This document shows positions 26,760 to 35,314 of a stretch of DNA of 64,000 nt, in pieces; the stretch's first letter is position 1, and the number at the start of each line of letters is the position of its first letter. A model generated the notes under the pieces. It searched no databases. It was not told where the DNA came from and worked only from the letters and a program-made list of their open reading frames with translations. The DNA lies in NCBI RefSeq assembly GCF_030151085.1, contig NZ_JASLER010000002.1, positions 37,793 through 101,792 on the forward strand, in the 5' to 3' direction. This stretch comes from Bacteroides sp. (GTDB lineage: Bacteria; Bacteroidota; Bacteroidia; Bacteroidales; Bacteroidaceae). Position numbers and translations under genes: made by a program.

Positions 26760-27566
26760 ATGGAAGAAGAAATACAAAAAAGCATAGAAGAGCTAGTAGA
26801 CAATATAGCCTTACTGATGGCAGACAGCAAAAGTATAAAACACGAGCAACCCCAACAAGCAGAAAAACTGATGCAGAATGCCTTAAAGTTAGCATTGAAA
26901 GGATACAAACTTGATAAATTGCGTTTTGAAATCGAACTCGTCGACATCTATTGCTGCTTGGGGGATCATTATCGCCGTAGTGAAGGGGGGAGTTTAGACA
27001 AAGCTATGGAATATTATAAGAAAGTCATTTATTACTGCGAACATTCTGAAAGTATAAAAGACGAAGAATTAGCAAGCGATTATATCAGCCTCGCCGCCGA
27101 TTTGATTTTTGGATTTGCAAACATATTCTTTCTGGCAGAACGTTATAAGGAAGCCATACCTCTTTTCTCCAAAGCACTTGTCTTCCAAAAACAAATGCTT
27201 AAGTTCGAAAAGATGAAATATCAGGAATTCATAGCCAAAACTTTCTACAAAATAGGGTATAGTTATTGGCATACAGGAGAAATAAGAGATAAAAAATTAG
27301 CTGAACGAGCACTTTTGGCACATATTGAGGCTTATGAATATCTATATGAAAAAGATAAATCCGAACGTCTTTTAGAACTTTATGCCATGTCTCACCATAA
27401 CATCGGGATATTTTACAAAGAGGGACAATCCTGGGACAACGCAATAAAATCAATCGAACAAGCGCATTCTCTATTCAAGGAATTACAAAAGACGGACGAA
27501 ACAGCCATTACAGTGTTAGAATTTGAAGAAAAGTTATTGAAAGAAATAAAAGAGAAAATAAAATAA
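26760..27566 (+). CDS. TPR-repeat cytosolic protein
   Basis: This 268-residue protein has no signal peptide. It is built of helix-turn-helix TPR-like pairs: GDHYRRSEGGSLDKAMEYYKK, AERYKEAIPLFSKALVF, KIGYSYWHTGEIRDKKLAERA and NIGIFYKEGQSWDNAIKSIEQA. The glycine/alanine/tyrosine spacing typical of TPR is evident. It lies 71 nt downstream of the DUF4062-like gene and 713 nt upstream of the triple AAA+ gene, and could serve as an adaptor between the two. Function not recognised. Confidence 0.8.
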   Translation: MEEEIQKSIEELVDNIALLMADSKSIKHEQPQQAEKLMQNALKLALKGYKLDKLRFEIELVDIYCCLGDHYRRSEGGSLDKAMEYYKKVIYYCEHSESIKDEELASDYISLAADLIFGFANIFFLAERYKEAIPLFSKALVFQKQMLKFEKMKYQEFIAKTFYKIGYSYWHTGEIRDKKLAERALLAHIEAYEYLYEKDKSERLLELYAMSHHNIGIFYKEGQSWDNAIKSIEQAHSLFKELQKTDETAITVLEFEEKLLKEIKEKIK

Positions 27567-27674
27567 CCCTCATTCATTTACTCCCAAAACAAAGTTTTAC
27601 ATAACAATAAGATGAATACTGATGTTACGCAAGTGAGTAGTTGCAGGAGTTAAGGCTGTAGTCAATAAGTCCCA

Positions 27675-27822
27675 TTACATTAGAAGAAGACATCAGTTAC
27701 CTCATTGCATCACATCCTTTACCCTATGGAGTAAAGGTGTTTACACTATTAGGTAACGATCGTTACAATATGACGTAAAGGCTGTTACACTTATATGTAA
27801 CGACATTTACATTAGCATGTAA
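27675..27822. repeat. 22-bp-period array, dyad core GTAA-N6-TTAC (largest array)
   Basis: TTAC occurs at 27675, 27697, 27719, 27741, 27763, 27785 and 27807, every step exactly 22 bp. GTAA occurs at 27731, 27753, 27775, 27797 and 27819, also exactly 22 bp apart. Together they form four full dyads GTAA-N6-TTAC, one of them the perfect palindrome GTAACGATCGTTAC at 27753-27766. The two leftmost steps keep only the TTAC half. Confidence 0.92.
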
Positions 27823-28249
27823 TATATATGTAAATGCAATACACTGACAATTAGACATATCGTGTATCAATTATCACTATAGGAAAGCACAGTAATGCTT
27901 ATGGTTTCAGACATAGGCTGACATTGATAGCGCTGAACGATACTCGTAGATAAAGGCTATTTAACGACAAAAGGGCAGGGATGCCATAAAGTATATGTAA
28001 AGCCTGTAAATAAGGATGTTACAGACTAATATTAAGGATAAAAAGCAGCAGGTATAGTGGAAGTAAAATATCTTCATACACCCGCATACATCTTTTATTA
28101 GATACATATCAGTTGATAATCAATAGCTTAATAAAAAGAGTGGAAGTGGAAGCAAATCTTATAATAAAATAAACAGTACTATTCACTCTTACTGAACATA
28201 AAAACAAACGTTTTATAATCGGAAATACAAGCATTCTAACAAAAATAAT

Positions 28250-28257
28250 TATATTTG
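28250..28257 (+). promoter_or_regulatory. -7 element of the triple AAA+ gene
   Basis: TATATTTG matches TAnnTTTG and lies 22 bp before the ATG. No obvious TTTG -33. Confidence 0.5.
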
Positions 28258-28279
28258 TCCTCCAAACCCGGAATCAATT

Positions 28280-31200
28280 ATGGAAACTGAAAATACAAAG
28301 GAAGACAAATTCGACAAACTGCCAACAGATGCAGAATTTACCCCTGAAAAGGCTGATGACATAAACTTAAAAGAACAAGACGACGATGATGATGAATTTA
28401 CACGTTTACTGGATGAATTCATCAAAACAAGTTTGGAAGATAATGATATTGAAGAAGAAGATGACGACAACGAAGAAGAAGAACATTTCTTCGACGAAGA
28501 ACCTCAAGTACGCATTACTGACATCCTTTTAGCCTTTTCTGCGGAAGAGGAATATAGTGGTTGCTTTACGAAACGCACTCAATTTCGCTCACCCAAGCCG
28601 GGAGAGTATCTACATGCAGAAATACAAATACACAATCCGCATTATGAAGAATTCCGTTGGAGCAGAAAACTCAATATCACATTAGACAATAACGACGAGC
28701 AGCTGGACAAGATAACCCGGACTGTTCAGGTAAACAGACATGACCTACTTGGAAAGTTATATATATCTTTCCCGGTACCTAGTAATATGCTCGACCTGGA
28801 TAATATCAGAAACAGCCGTTTCTCTATTACCGTATGTCACAACGGATCAGAAGTACATTGCAAAGGTTTTCAGTTGATGGAACTTCCGGAAAGCTATACG
28901 GAATGTTTTCAACAACACTCTTTTGCATTATTCCGTAATGAAGAAGGTGAAGAGGTGGATTACAGTCAGCCGATGCGTCCGCAAAGCTGTTTCAACCAAC
29001 TCCATTTAGGATCCGTTGTTATGGTACAAATCGTCAAAAGCTTATTGTCAGAGAAAGAGGTTCCGAGCTTCACTCCCGAATTCGAAGTACGCCTGCATGA
29101 CGAAACAGGACGGATTGTAGTTACAGAGATTATGTCTAGTAACTTCTGTACTAGCGAAGAGCAAGAGTATCTGTCTCTATGTTGGGAGATAGGACAAGGC
29201 AAACGGAATTTCTGGAAAAAAGGTATTTATCTCGTTGAAATACTTTTCATGGACGAGACCATTATATCCGCTCCATTCGAAATCGGGAATAAAGATGTAG
29301 AAAGCATATATGGACAAGAAGCTATACAACCCAAGACGAACATTGCCGGAAAGAAGATTCTCCGCTCGGATATAGTGAACGACCCCATGCAAAAACTGAA
29401 TGACATGATAGGGCTTGCCAGTGTTAAAAATAAAATTAGCGATTACCGGAGCCTTATTCTCATGGAGCAGAAACGCAACGCTATGGGACTTCCTACACAA
29501 ATGCACTCGTTGCACGCTGCTTTTATTGGTAACCCGGGAACTGGTAAAACTACCGTAGCCGGCTTGCTTGGCAAGATTCTGAAAGATATGGGTATGCTTT
29601 CCAAAGGACATGTGGTATATGAAGAACGCAGTACTTTGTTAGGGCAATATTATAGCAGCGAAGGAGAAAAGACTATTGCTGCCATGAAGCGTGCCAAAGG
29701 TGGTATCTTATTTATAGACGAAGCATATACACTCTATAAACCGGAAGATCCCAAAGATCCCGGCATGAACATTCTGACAACCTTGCTCACAGCTTTAGCC
29801 GACGAATCGAACCGCGACTGGATGTTATTATTGGCAGGTTATCCTGGACCTATGAAAAATATGCTGAATGGCAATCCCGGACTTGAATCACGTATTCCCG
29901 AAACCAACCGTTACTATTTTGATGATTATAGTATGGATGAACTGATGCAAATTGGTGATCTTTATTGTCGACAAAAATGTTACGAGCTTACAAAAGATGC
30001 TCGAAAAGCCTTGCAGTCGGTTGTAAAACGGGCATACAATATGCACGATGAAACTTTTGGCAACGGGCGTTACATGGAAACACTGTTTTCGGAAGAAATC
30101 CTGCATAACATGGCACAACGCATCAGTAAGATTTCGTCTCCAACACGCGAACAACTCATCACTATAGAAAAAGAAGATATCCCTCGTCTGAAACAGGGTG
30201 ATTACAAGAAGTCATTAGCTAAATTACAGCAAATGATCGGGTTGCAACAACTCAAGAAGAGTATCAGCAATCATCTGAATTTTGTAAACTTGGTCCGCCT
30301 CCGGAATGAGCAAGACATTCATACTACTTTACCATCCATGCACATGGTATTCACCGGAAATCCCGGTACAGGAAAAACAACTGTTGCCGATTTTATCGGA
30401 GAAATCTATGCTTCATTGGGATTGTTATCAAAAGGTAATGTGGTACGCGTAGAACGGAGTGACTTTATGGATACGCGGGTAGGAGGAACAGAACTAAAAA
30501 CCAAAGCAATCCTGAAAAGCGCCCAAGGCAATGTACTTTTCATTGACGAAGCCTATTCTTTGTTAAAAGAAAGCGAATTTTCCAATGATTCAGGTCCCAG
30601 AGTGATAGAAACCATGCTTACCGCCCTTGGACGTGAAGAAACCGATATGCTTGTAATTATGGCAGGTTATCCGGAAGAGATGGAAAAACTGCTTGAATCC
30701 AATCCCGGACTGAAATCACGTTTTCCATATATTTTCCACTTTGAAGATTACACAGCGGACGAATTAATGGAAATAGCAAAGGGAGTAGCCCAAAAGAATG
30801 GTTACAGTTTCTCTGCGGCTGCCATCAAAGCATTAAAAGCCTTGATAACAAAAGAAGTACGGCATAAAGACCGGCACTTCGGCAACGGACGTTTTGTAAC
30901 TCAGCTCATTAACACTAAGATTATTCCTGCTATGAGTAGCCGTTTGGCCACCTTGCCCGAAAGTAAATTGAAAAACAAAAACACTTTGCAAACCATTCAA
31001 GCGCAGGATATTCCAATCACGGAAGATGAACTGAAAAATATCCAAAATAACGGATTCGACGAGAAAAGCATTGCTCGCTCTCTACAGAAACTGGACAGCA
31101 TGATAGGTTTGCAGCAGATAAAGAAAGCTATTCACGACTTTGTAGACATATCACGTTACCTTAATAGTCAGGAATTGGCATACGCTGGAAATGCCGGCCC

Positions 31201-31906
31201 TCTAAAATGGAGCTTCACCGGAAATACCGGTACCGGCAAAAGTACCGTTGCCGGTATTATGGCCGAACTACTTCATGCCATGAACTTATTGGGCAAAGGG
31301 CAACTGATAGAATTGAAAGCTGAAGAAATATACAATGTACAAGATTATAAAGTCGATGAGATTCTGAAAAATGCCATGAAGCGTTCACAGCAAGGATTGC
31401 TATTTATCGATGGGGATGCACCGGCATTCAAAAGTTCGCAATCACACTTTGATAGTGAGAGGTTACGTTTCCGGTTAACATCGCTAACGGCGGATCTTCC
31501 GGGAAATTATGCCTTAATTATTGCTGAACATGAAGCCATCAGACAGCCTTTGGTAAATAGCCTGAAGCAATGTGGAATAGCGGAGTTTGACCACACCCTG
31601 CATTTCGAAGATTATACCGCTAATGAGCTATTACAAATTCTGGAACAAATGCTGAAAAAGCGGAAAATGAAAATGGAAACTAAAGCTAAAGTTATCATGG
31701 CTAAATATATTTCCCAACTTTGCGAAAACAGAGAATTGGGATATGCCAATGCACGCACTATGAAGCTTCTTTCACGTTCCATCGCTGGCATTGCCTTGTT
31801 ACGTGAAAGCAAATTAGATAAAGAAGCTACCAAAGGAATAGTAATAGCTCAAGATGTAGAAGGATTCATTTGGAAAAATATAAAAAATAAGGTGGGGTTC
31901 AAGTAA
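28280..31906 (+). CDS. Triple AAA+ ATPase of the CbxX/SpoVK family
   Basis: This 1208-residue cytosolic protein has a very acidic N-terminus (about 30-75, D/E runs) and a beta-rich region (about 75-360). Three AAA+ modules of the CbbX/SpoVK type follow, each introduced by a MIGL(Q/A) motif. Walker A is GNPGTGKTT near 417, GNPGTGKTT near 693 and GNTGTGKST near 981. Walker B is ILFIDEAYTL and VLFIDEAYSL in the first two but LLFIDGDAP in the third, so module 3 lacks the catalytic glutamate and probably binds without hydrolysing. Rubisco-activase-type relatives remodel protein complexes. The target here is unknown. It ends in a bidirectional terminator. Confidence 0.92.
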   Translation: METENTKEDKFDKLPTDAEFTPEKADDINLKEQDDDDDEFTRLLDEFIKTSLEDNDIEEEDDDNEEEEHFFDEEPQVRITDILLAFSAEEEYSGCFTKRTQFRSPKPGEYLHAEIQIHNPHYEEFRWSRKLNITLDNNDEQLDKITRTVQVNRHDLLGKLYISFPVPSNMLDLDNIRNSRFSITVCHNGSEVHCKGFQLMELPESYTECFQQHSFALFRNEEGEEVDYSQPMRPQSCFNQLHLGSVVMVQIVKSLLSEKEVPSFTPEFEVRLHDETGRIVVTEIMSSNFCTSEEQEYLSLCWEIGQGKRNFWKKGIYLVEILFMDETIISAPFEIGNKDVESIYGQEAIQPKTNIAGKKILRSDIVNDPMQKLNDMIGLASVKNKISDYRSLILMEQKRNAMGLPTQMHSLHAAFIGNPGTGKTTVAGLLGKILKDMGMLSKGHVVYEERSTLLGQYYSSEGEKTIAAMKRAKGGILFIDEAYTLYKPEDPKDPGMNILTTLLTALADESNRDWMLLLAGYPGPMKNMLNGNPGLESRIPETNRYYFDDYSMDELMQIGDLYCRQKCYELTKDARKALQSVVKRAYNMHDETFGNGRYMETLFSEEILHNMAQRISKISSPTREQLITIEKEDIPRLKQGDYKKSLAKLQQMIGLQQLKKSISNHLNFVNLVRLRNEQDIHTTLPSMHMVFTGNPGTGKTTVADFIGEIYASLGLLSKGNVVRVERSDFMDTRVGGTELKTKAILKSAQGNVLFIDEAYSLLKESEFSNDSGPRVIETMLTALGREETDMLVIMAGYPEEMEKLLESNPGLKSRFPYIFHFEDYTADELMEIAKGVAQKNGYSFSAAAIKALKALITKEVRHKDRHFGNGRFVTQLINTKIIPAMSSRLATLPESKLKNKNTLQTIQAQDIPITEDELKNIQNNGFDEKSIARSLQKLDSMIGLQQIKKAIHDFVDISRYLNSQELAYAGNAGPLKWSFTGNTGTGKSTVAGIMAELLHAMNLLGKGQLIELKAEEIYNVQDYKVDEILKNAMKRSQQGLLFIDGDAPAFKSSQSHFDSERLRFRLTSLTADLPGNYALIIAEHEAIRQPLVNSLKQCGIAEFDHTLHFEDYTANELLQILEQMLKKRKMKMETKAKVIMAKYISQLCENRELGYANARTMKLLSRSIAGIALLRESKLDKEATKGIVIAQDVEGFIWKNIKNKVGFK

Positions 31907-31924
31907 TTCTGACCCCACCTTATT
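31886..31924. terminator. Bidirectional terminator between AAA+ and M48 genes
   Basis: AATAAGGTGGGGT and ACCCCACCTTATT form a 13-bp stem. The left arm lies inside the last codons of the AAA+ gene and the convergent protease gene starts its 3' end just beyond. Confidence 0.88.
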
Positions 31925-31942
31925 ATACTATATAGAAAAGAT

Positions 31943-32749
31943 TTAATTCTTATTCTTCATATATTCGTCAGCTTTCTCCTTGGCACGAGCTACACGCTTA
32001 GCCGTATCAGGATGGGAAGAGAATAATTTTTGGAACTTGGAATCTTTTGGAGCTTCAGCAGAAAGTTCCAGCAACTTATTCAAAGCATTATACATGGCAT
32101 AAGGATCGATATTATTCTTAATGCAGAATTCAAATCCATAATCGTCTGCTTCTGTTTCCTGACTTTGAGAATATTGTGCACCTGCCAAAGCTTCTGCCAT
32201 TGCACCCAATTCAGAATCAGTCATTTTGGCTACTGTAGAGCTTGCAGCACCGGCTGCATTTTTCACAGCAGAACGAAGATAAGCGTTCTTCATAGCATCT
32301 TTAGAGTCTGTATGAATTACATGACCTATTTCATGACCAATTACAGACATCACTTCTTCGTCAGTCATAATATCCATCAAGCCTGCACATACTCGTACAC
32401 TACCATCTCCACATGCAAAGGCGTTAACGTCGATTACCTCGTAAACACCGAAGTTTACTTTCAAACCGTCTACCTCCTTAATGTTTCCGGTTAACTTTTC
32501 CAAACGCTTGCCATATTCAGTATCAGGCTTTGTTAATGGATTATGCGTATCCATCCATTGCATATACTCTTTACTCATGGCTGCAATGTCTGCGTCAGAC
32601 AAAGTTACGGCTTTAACAGCGTCAGTTCCTGCTTGTACAGCTTTACCTACGTTAATTTTCTTTCCACCGATTTTAAATTGTGCCGATGCAGTAGTGGCAA
32701 AACTCATACCGCATACAATAGCGGCAATAATGAAAAATGTCTTTTTCAT
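31943..32749 (-). CDS. M48-family zinc metallopeptidase, exported
   Basis: The 268-residue protein has a signal peptide (cleavage near ASAQ, residue 24), then a compact M48 domain. The zinc motif HEIGH lies at 139-143, and the third ligand is Glu200 in QETEADDYG. There are no transmembrane helices, so it is a periplasmic or lipid-independent form similar to the BepA/LoiP group, which trims misfolded outer-membrane proteins. It is monocistronic, convergent with the AAA+ gene and upstream of spt on the same strand, with a terminator between the two. Confidence 0.93.
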   Translation of the reverse strand: MKKTFFIIAAIVCGMSFATTASAQFKIGGKKINVGKAVQAGTDAVKAVTLSDADIAAMSKEYMQWMDTHNPLTKPDTEYGKRLEKLTGNIKEVDGLKVNFGVYEVIDVNAFACGDGSVRVCAGLMDIMTDEEVMSVIGHEIGHVIHTDSKDAMKNAYLRSAVKNAAGAASSTVAKMTDSELGAMAEALAGAQYSQSQETEADDYGFEFCIKNNIDPYAMYNALNKLLELSAEAPKDSKFQKLFSSHPDTAKRVARAKEKADEYMKNKN

Positions 32750-32794
32750 GTTTACTAACAGTTTAATGGGTTTTAATTCAGTTTGCTATTTAGA

Positions 32795-32830
32795 AAAAAA
32801 CCGCTTAATCTTATGACTAAACGGTTTTCT
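32795..32830 (-). terminator. Terminator of spt
   Basis: AAAACCG (32797-32803) and CGGTTTT (32822-32828) form a stem. On the minus strand the T-run follows, just downstream of the spt stop at 32849. Confidence 0.7.
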
Positions 32831-32848
32831 CAATATGTTTCTGTCAAA

Positions 32849-34036
32849 TTACTTAATGATATCCAATGCTTTGAAGCATTTTGTCAGCTTTTCCACAGCA
32901 TAGTCTACTTGTTCTTTTGTATGAGTAGCCATCAATGCTACACGTACCAATGTGTCTTGCGGAGCACATGCAGGAGGAATAACCGGATTGATAAAAATAC
33001 CTTCATCAAAAGCCAGCTTCGTTACAGTAAATGTCAGTTCTGCATCGCGAACATACAACGGAATAATAGGAGACTCTGTATCACCAATTTCGAATCCTGC
33101 ATCGCGGAACTTCTTTAAAGCGTAATTTGTAATTTCCCACAAACGTTCCTGACGTTCGGGCTCAGTACGGATAATATGAAGTGCTTCACGAGCAGCTGCT
33201 GTTGCAGCAGGAGTATTACTTGCCTGGAAGATATAAGAGCGAGCATTGTGACGTAACCAGTTGATTACTTCTTTGTCACCGGCAATGAAACCACCGATAG
33301 ATGCCAATGATTTGCTAAAGGTACCCATTATCAAATCTATATCATCGGTTACACCAAAGTAATCGCAAACACCCCGTCCTTCTTTACCGAATACACCGAG
33401 GCCATGAGCTTCGTCCACCATAATGCTGGCATTATATTTCTTCTTCAGTCGAACGATTTCCGGTAAGTTGGCAAGGTCACCCTCCATAGAGAATACACTG
33501 TCTACCACAATCAACTTGACAGCATCCGGTTCGCACTTTTGGAGTTCCTTTTCCAGGTCTTCCATATCGTTATGCTTGTACTTCAACTGAGTAGAGAAGG
33601 AGAGACGACGTCCATCTACGATAGATGCGTGCACACGGTCGTCACAAATAATATAATCGTTACGTCCGGTTAATTGGGGAATCACACCTTCATTTACTGT
33701 AAAACCGGTAGAGAAACACAAGGCGTCATCTTTACCAACGAACTCAGACAGTTCTTTTTCCAGTTCAACATGGATGTCGAGTGTACCGTTCAACAAACGA
33801 GAACCGGCACAACCTGTACCGTATTTATCTGTAGCTGCTTTTGCGGCATCTATGATTCGTTTATCATAAGTTAATCCTGTATACGCGTTCGAACCGAACA
33901 TCAGGACCTTCTTGTCATCCATCATCACCTCTGTATCCTGATGACTCTCAATTGTACGGAAATAAGGATATACGCCTTTTGCCATAAACTGTTGTGGCAC
34001 GTCGTATTTCGCAAATTTGTCTTGTAGTAAACCCAT
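32849..34036 (-). CDS. spt: Serine palmitoyltransferase (alpha-oxoamine synthase family)
   Basis: The 395-residue PLP enzyme shows the family core: GSNAYTGL (48-55), cofactor-stacking His136 in RVHASIVDG, DEAHG (208-212) and Schiff-base Lys242 in GTFSKSLASIGGF. It lacks signal and membrane segments, as bacterial SPTs do. It condenses serine with palmitoyl-CoA, committing to sphingolipid synthesis, a hallmark of Bacteroides. Glycine C-acetyltransferase (Kbl) and AONS are close relatives and could be confused with it. The N-terminus (LLQDKFAKYDVPQQFMAKGVYPYFR) and the divergent lipid kinase favour SPT. Confidence 0.86.
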   Translation of the reverse strand: MGLLQDKFAKYDVPQQFMAKGVYPYFRTIESHQDTEVMMDDKKVLMFGSNAYTGLTYDKRIIDAAKAATDKYGTGCAGSRLLNGTLDIHVELEKELSEFVGKDDALCFSTGFTVNEGVIPQLTGRNDYIICDDRVHASIVDGRRLSFSTQLKYKHNDMEDLEKELQKCEPDAVKLIVVDSVFSMEGDLANLPEIVRLKKKYNASIMVDEAHGLGVFGKEGRGVCDYFGVTDDIDLIMGTFSKSLASIGGFIAGDKEVINWLRHNARSYIFQASNTPAATAAAREALHIIRTEPERQERLWEITNYALKKFRDAGFEIGDTESPIIPLYVRDAELTFTVTKLAFDEGIFINPVIPPACAPQDTLVRVALMATHTKEQVDYAVEKLTKCFKALDIIK

Positions 34037-34100
34037 GAAATGTCTATTATATAATGAATATTTAATTACTATTAAAATAGTAAACTCTGAAAACAGGGGG

Positions 34101-34108
34101 CAAAGATA
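34101..34108 (-). promoter_or_regulatory. -7 element of spt
   Basis: Reads TATCTTTG on the minus strand, the most common form of the consensus, 64 bp before the start codon. Confidence 0.6.
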
Positions 34109-34201
34109 ACAAAATATGTTGTTATGTGTTTCATTTACTCTAAAAAATCTATTATCCTCGTTTTAAAATACCAAGATGGTTAAAATTTAAAGGAATTATA
34201 T

Positions 34202-34209
34202 TACTTTTG
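34202..34209 (+). promoter_or_regulatory. -7 element of the lipid kinase gene
   Basis: TACTTTTG followed by C matches TAnnTTTG, 35 bp before the ATG. The -33 region (AATTTAAAGG) is weak. Confidence 0.6.
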
Positions 34210-34244
34210 CAAGACAGAAAAGTTGCATAGTAACACGCTTTTGC

Positions 34245-35288
34245 ATGGACGAACAAAAGAAAAAAATATCATTTATTATAAATCCAATTTCCGGAACCCA
34301 AAGCAAAGAACAGATCTTGAAATGGGTTAATGAAAAGCTGGATCAAGAGAAGTATGTACATGAGGTTATTTATACAGAGCGCGCAGGACATGCTGTAGAA
34401 ATTGCTGCAACAAAAGCTCAGGAAGGTGTACATGCGGTCGTTGCTATTGGTGGAGACGGCACAATTAATGAAATAGCCCGCTCGTTGGTACATTCAAAGA
34501 CCGCATTGGGTATTATTCCCTGTGGTTCAGGCAACGGACTGGCCCGGCATTTGCAAATTCCAATGGAACCTAAAAAAGCCATTGACATTATCAATGAAGG
34601 GCTGATAGACATTATCGATTATGGCAAAATAAATAATGTACCTTTCTTTTGTACCTGTGGAGTAGGATTCGACGCATTTGTCAGTCTGCAATTCTCCAAG
34701 GCCGGTAAGAGAGGTCCCCTTACTTATATGGAAAAGACTTTGATCGAGAGTCTGAACTATCGTCCGGAAACTTATGAATTGGAAATGGATGGTAGTACCT
34801 CGCGCTACAAGGCATTCCTGATAGCCTGCGGCAATGCATCGCAATACGGAAATAATGCGTACATCACTCCTCAAGCCACATTGAATGATGGATTGCTGGA
34901 TGTTACAATCCTGGAGCCATTTACCGTGCTGGATGTACCGTCGCTTTCATTCCAACTATTCAATAAAACCATTGATCAGAACAGCCGTATCAAGACTTTC
35001 CGTTGCAAAACATTACGTATTCATCGTGCCACACAGGGAGTGGTTCATTTTGATGGAGACCCTATGATAATGGGAGAGAATGTGGATGTTGAAATCATTC
35101 AGAAAGGCTTGCAGGTCATTATTCCCAAGAATGCAGAGAAAGATACTTCGAATGTGATTCAACGGGCACAAGATTATATCAATGGATTGAAGCAGATAAA
35201 CGAAGCTTTTGTGGAGGACCTCACTCACAAAAACAAAAAGATAATAGATAGAGGAAAAGAGAAGATAAAGAAGTTAACAAAAATCTAA
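34245..35288 (+). CDS. Diacylglycerol-kinase-family lipid kinase
   Basis: The 347-residue protein contains the DAGK catalytic motif GGDGTINE (69-76), PCGSGNGLARHL (92-103) and a C-terminal beta-sandwich with DGLLDVTIL and VHFDGDP. The last ~40 residues form a charged helical tail not seen in short YegS-like kinases. The family phosphorylates diacylglycerol, sphingosine or ceramide. Divergence from spt across a shared promoter region makes a sphingoid substrate attractive but unproven. A histidine kinase gene follows after 26 nt, possibly co-transcribed. Confidence 0.9.
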   Translation: MDEQKKKISFIINPISGTQSKEQILKWVNEKLDQEKYVHEVIYTERAGHAVEIAATKAQEGVHAVVAIGGDGTINEIARSLVHSKTALGIIPCGSGNGLARHLQIPMEPKKAIDIINEGLIDIIDYGKINNVPFFCTCGVGFDAFVSLQFSKAGKRGPLTYMEKTLIESLNYRPETYELEMDGSTSRYKAFLIACGNASQYGNNAYITPQATLNDGLLDVTILEPFTVLDVPSLSFQLFNKTIDQNSRIKTFRCKTLRIHRATQGVVHFDGDPMIMGENVDVEIIQKGLQVIIPKNAEKDTSNVIQRAQDYINGLKQINEAFVEDLTHKNKKIIDRGKEKIKKLTKI

Positions 35289-35314
35289 AAACACTTGCAC
35301 ACCCTGCTGATACT

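Larger units (their letters stand above)
27567..28279 (+). other. 713-bp gap with a 22-bp-period array and promoter of the AAA+ gene
   Basis: I see no coding sequence. The left half carries the seven-step array (27675-27822). The rest is AT-rich with scattered TGTAA/TTACA words that lose the 22-bp phase. A -7 element for the next gene lies at 28250-28257. A 19-base stretch at 28146-28164 resembles 26700-26718, upstream of the TPR gene (16 of 19 positions). Confidence 0.7.

Noticed and set aside
27675..27822. CRISPR-like interpretation of the 22-bp arrays
   Set aside because: Repeats of 9 to 17 bp with 5 to 13 bp spacers are far too short, cores vary between loci and there are no cas genes.
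27675..27822. Plasmid-type iterons or an origin of replication
   Set aside because: The arrays occur at five unrelated loci with different cores and no initiator gene nearby.
28249..28470. Serine-rich minus-strand ORF at the start of the AAA+ gene
   Set aside because: It is the antisense shadow of the acidic D/E-rich N-terminus.
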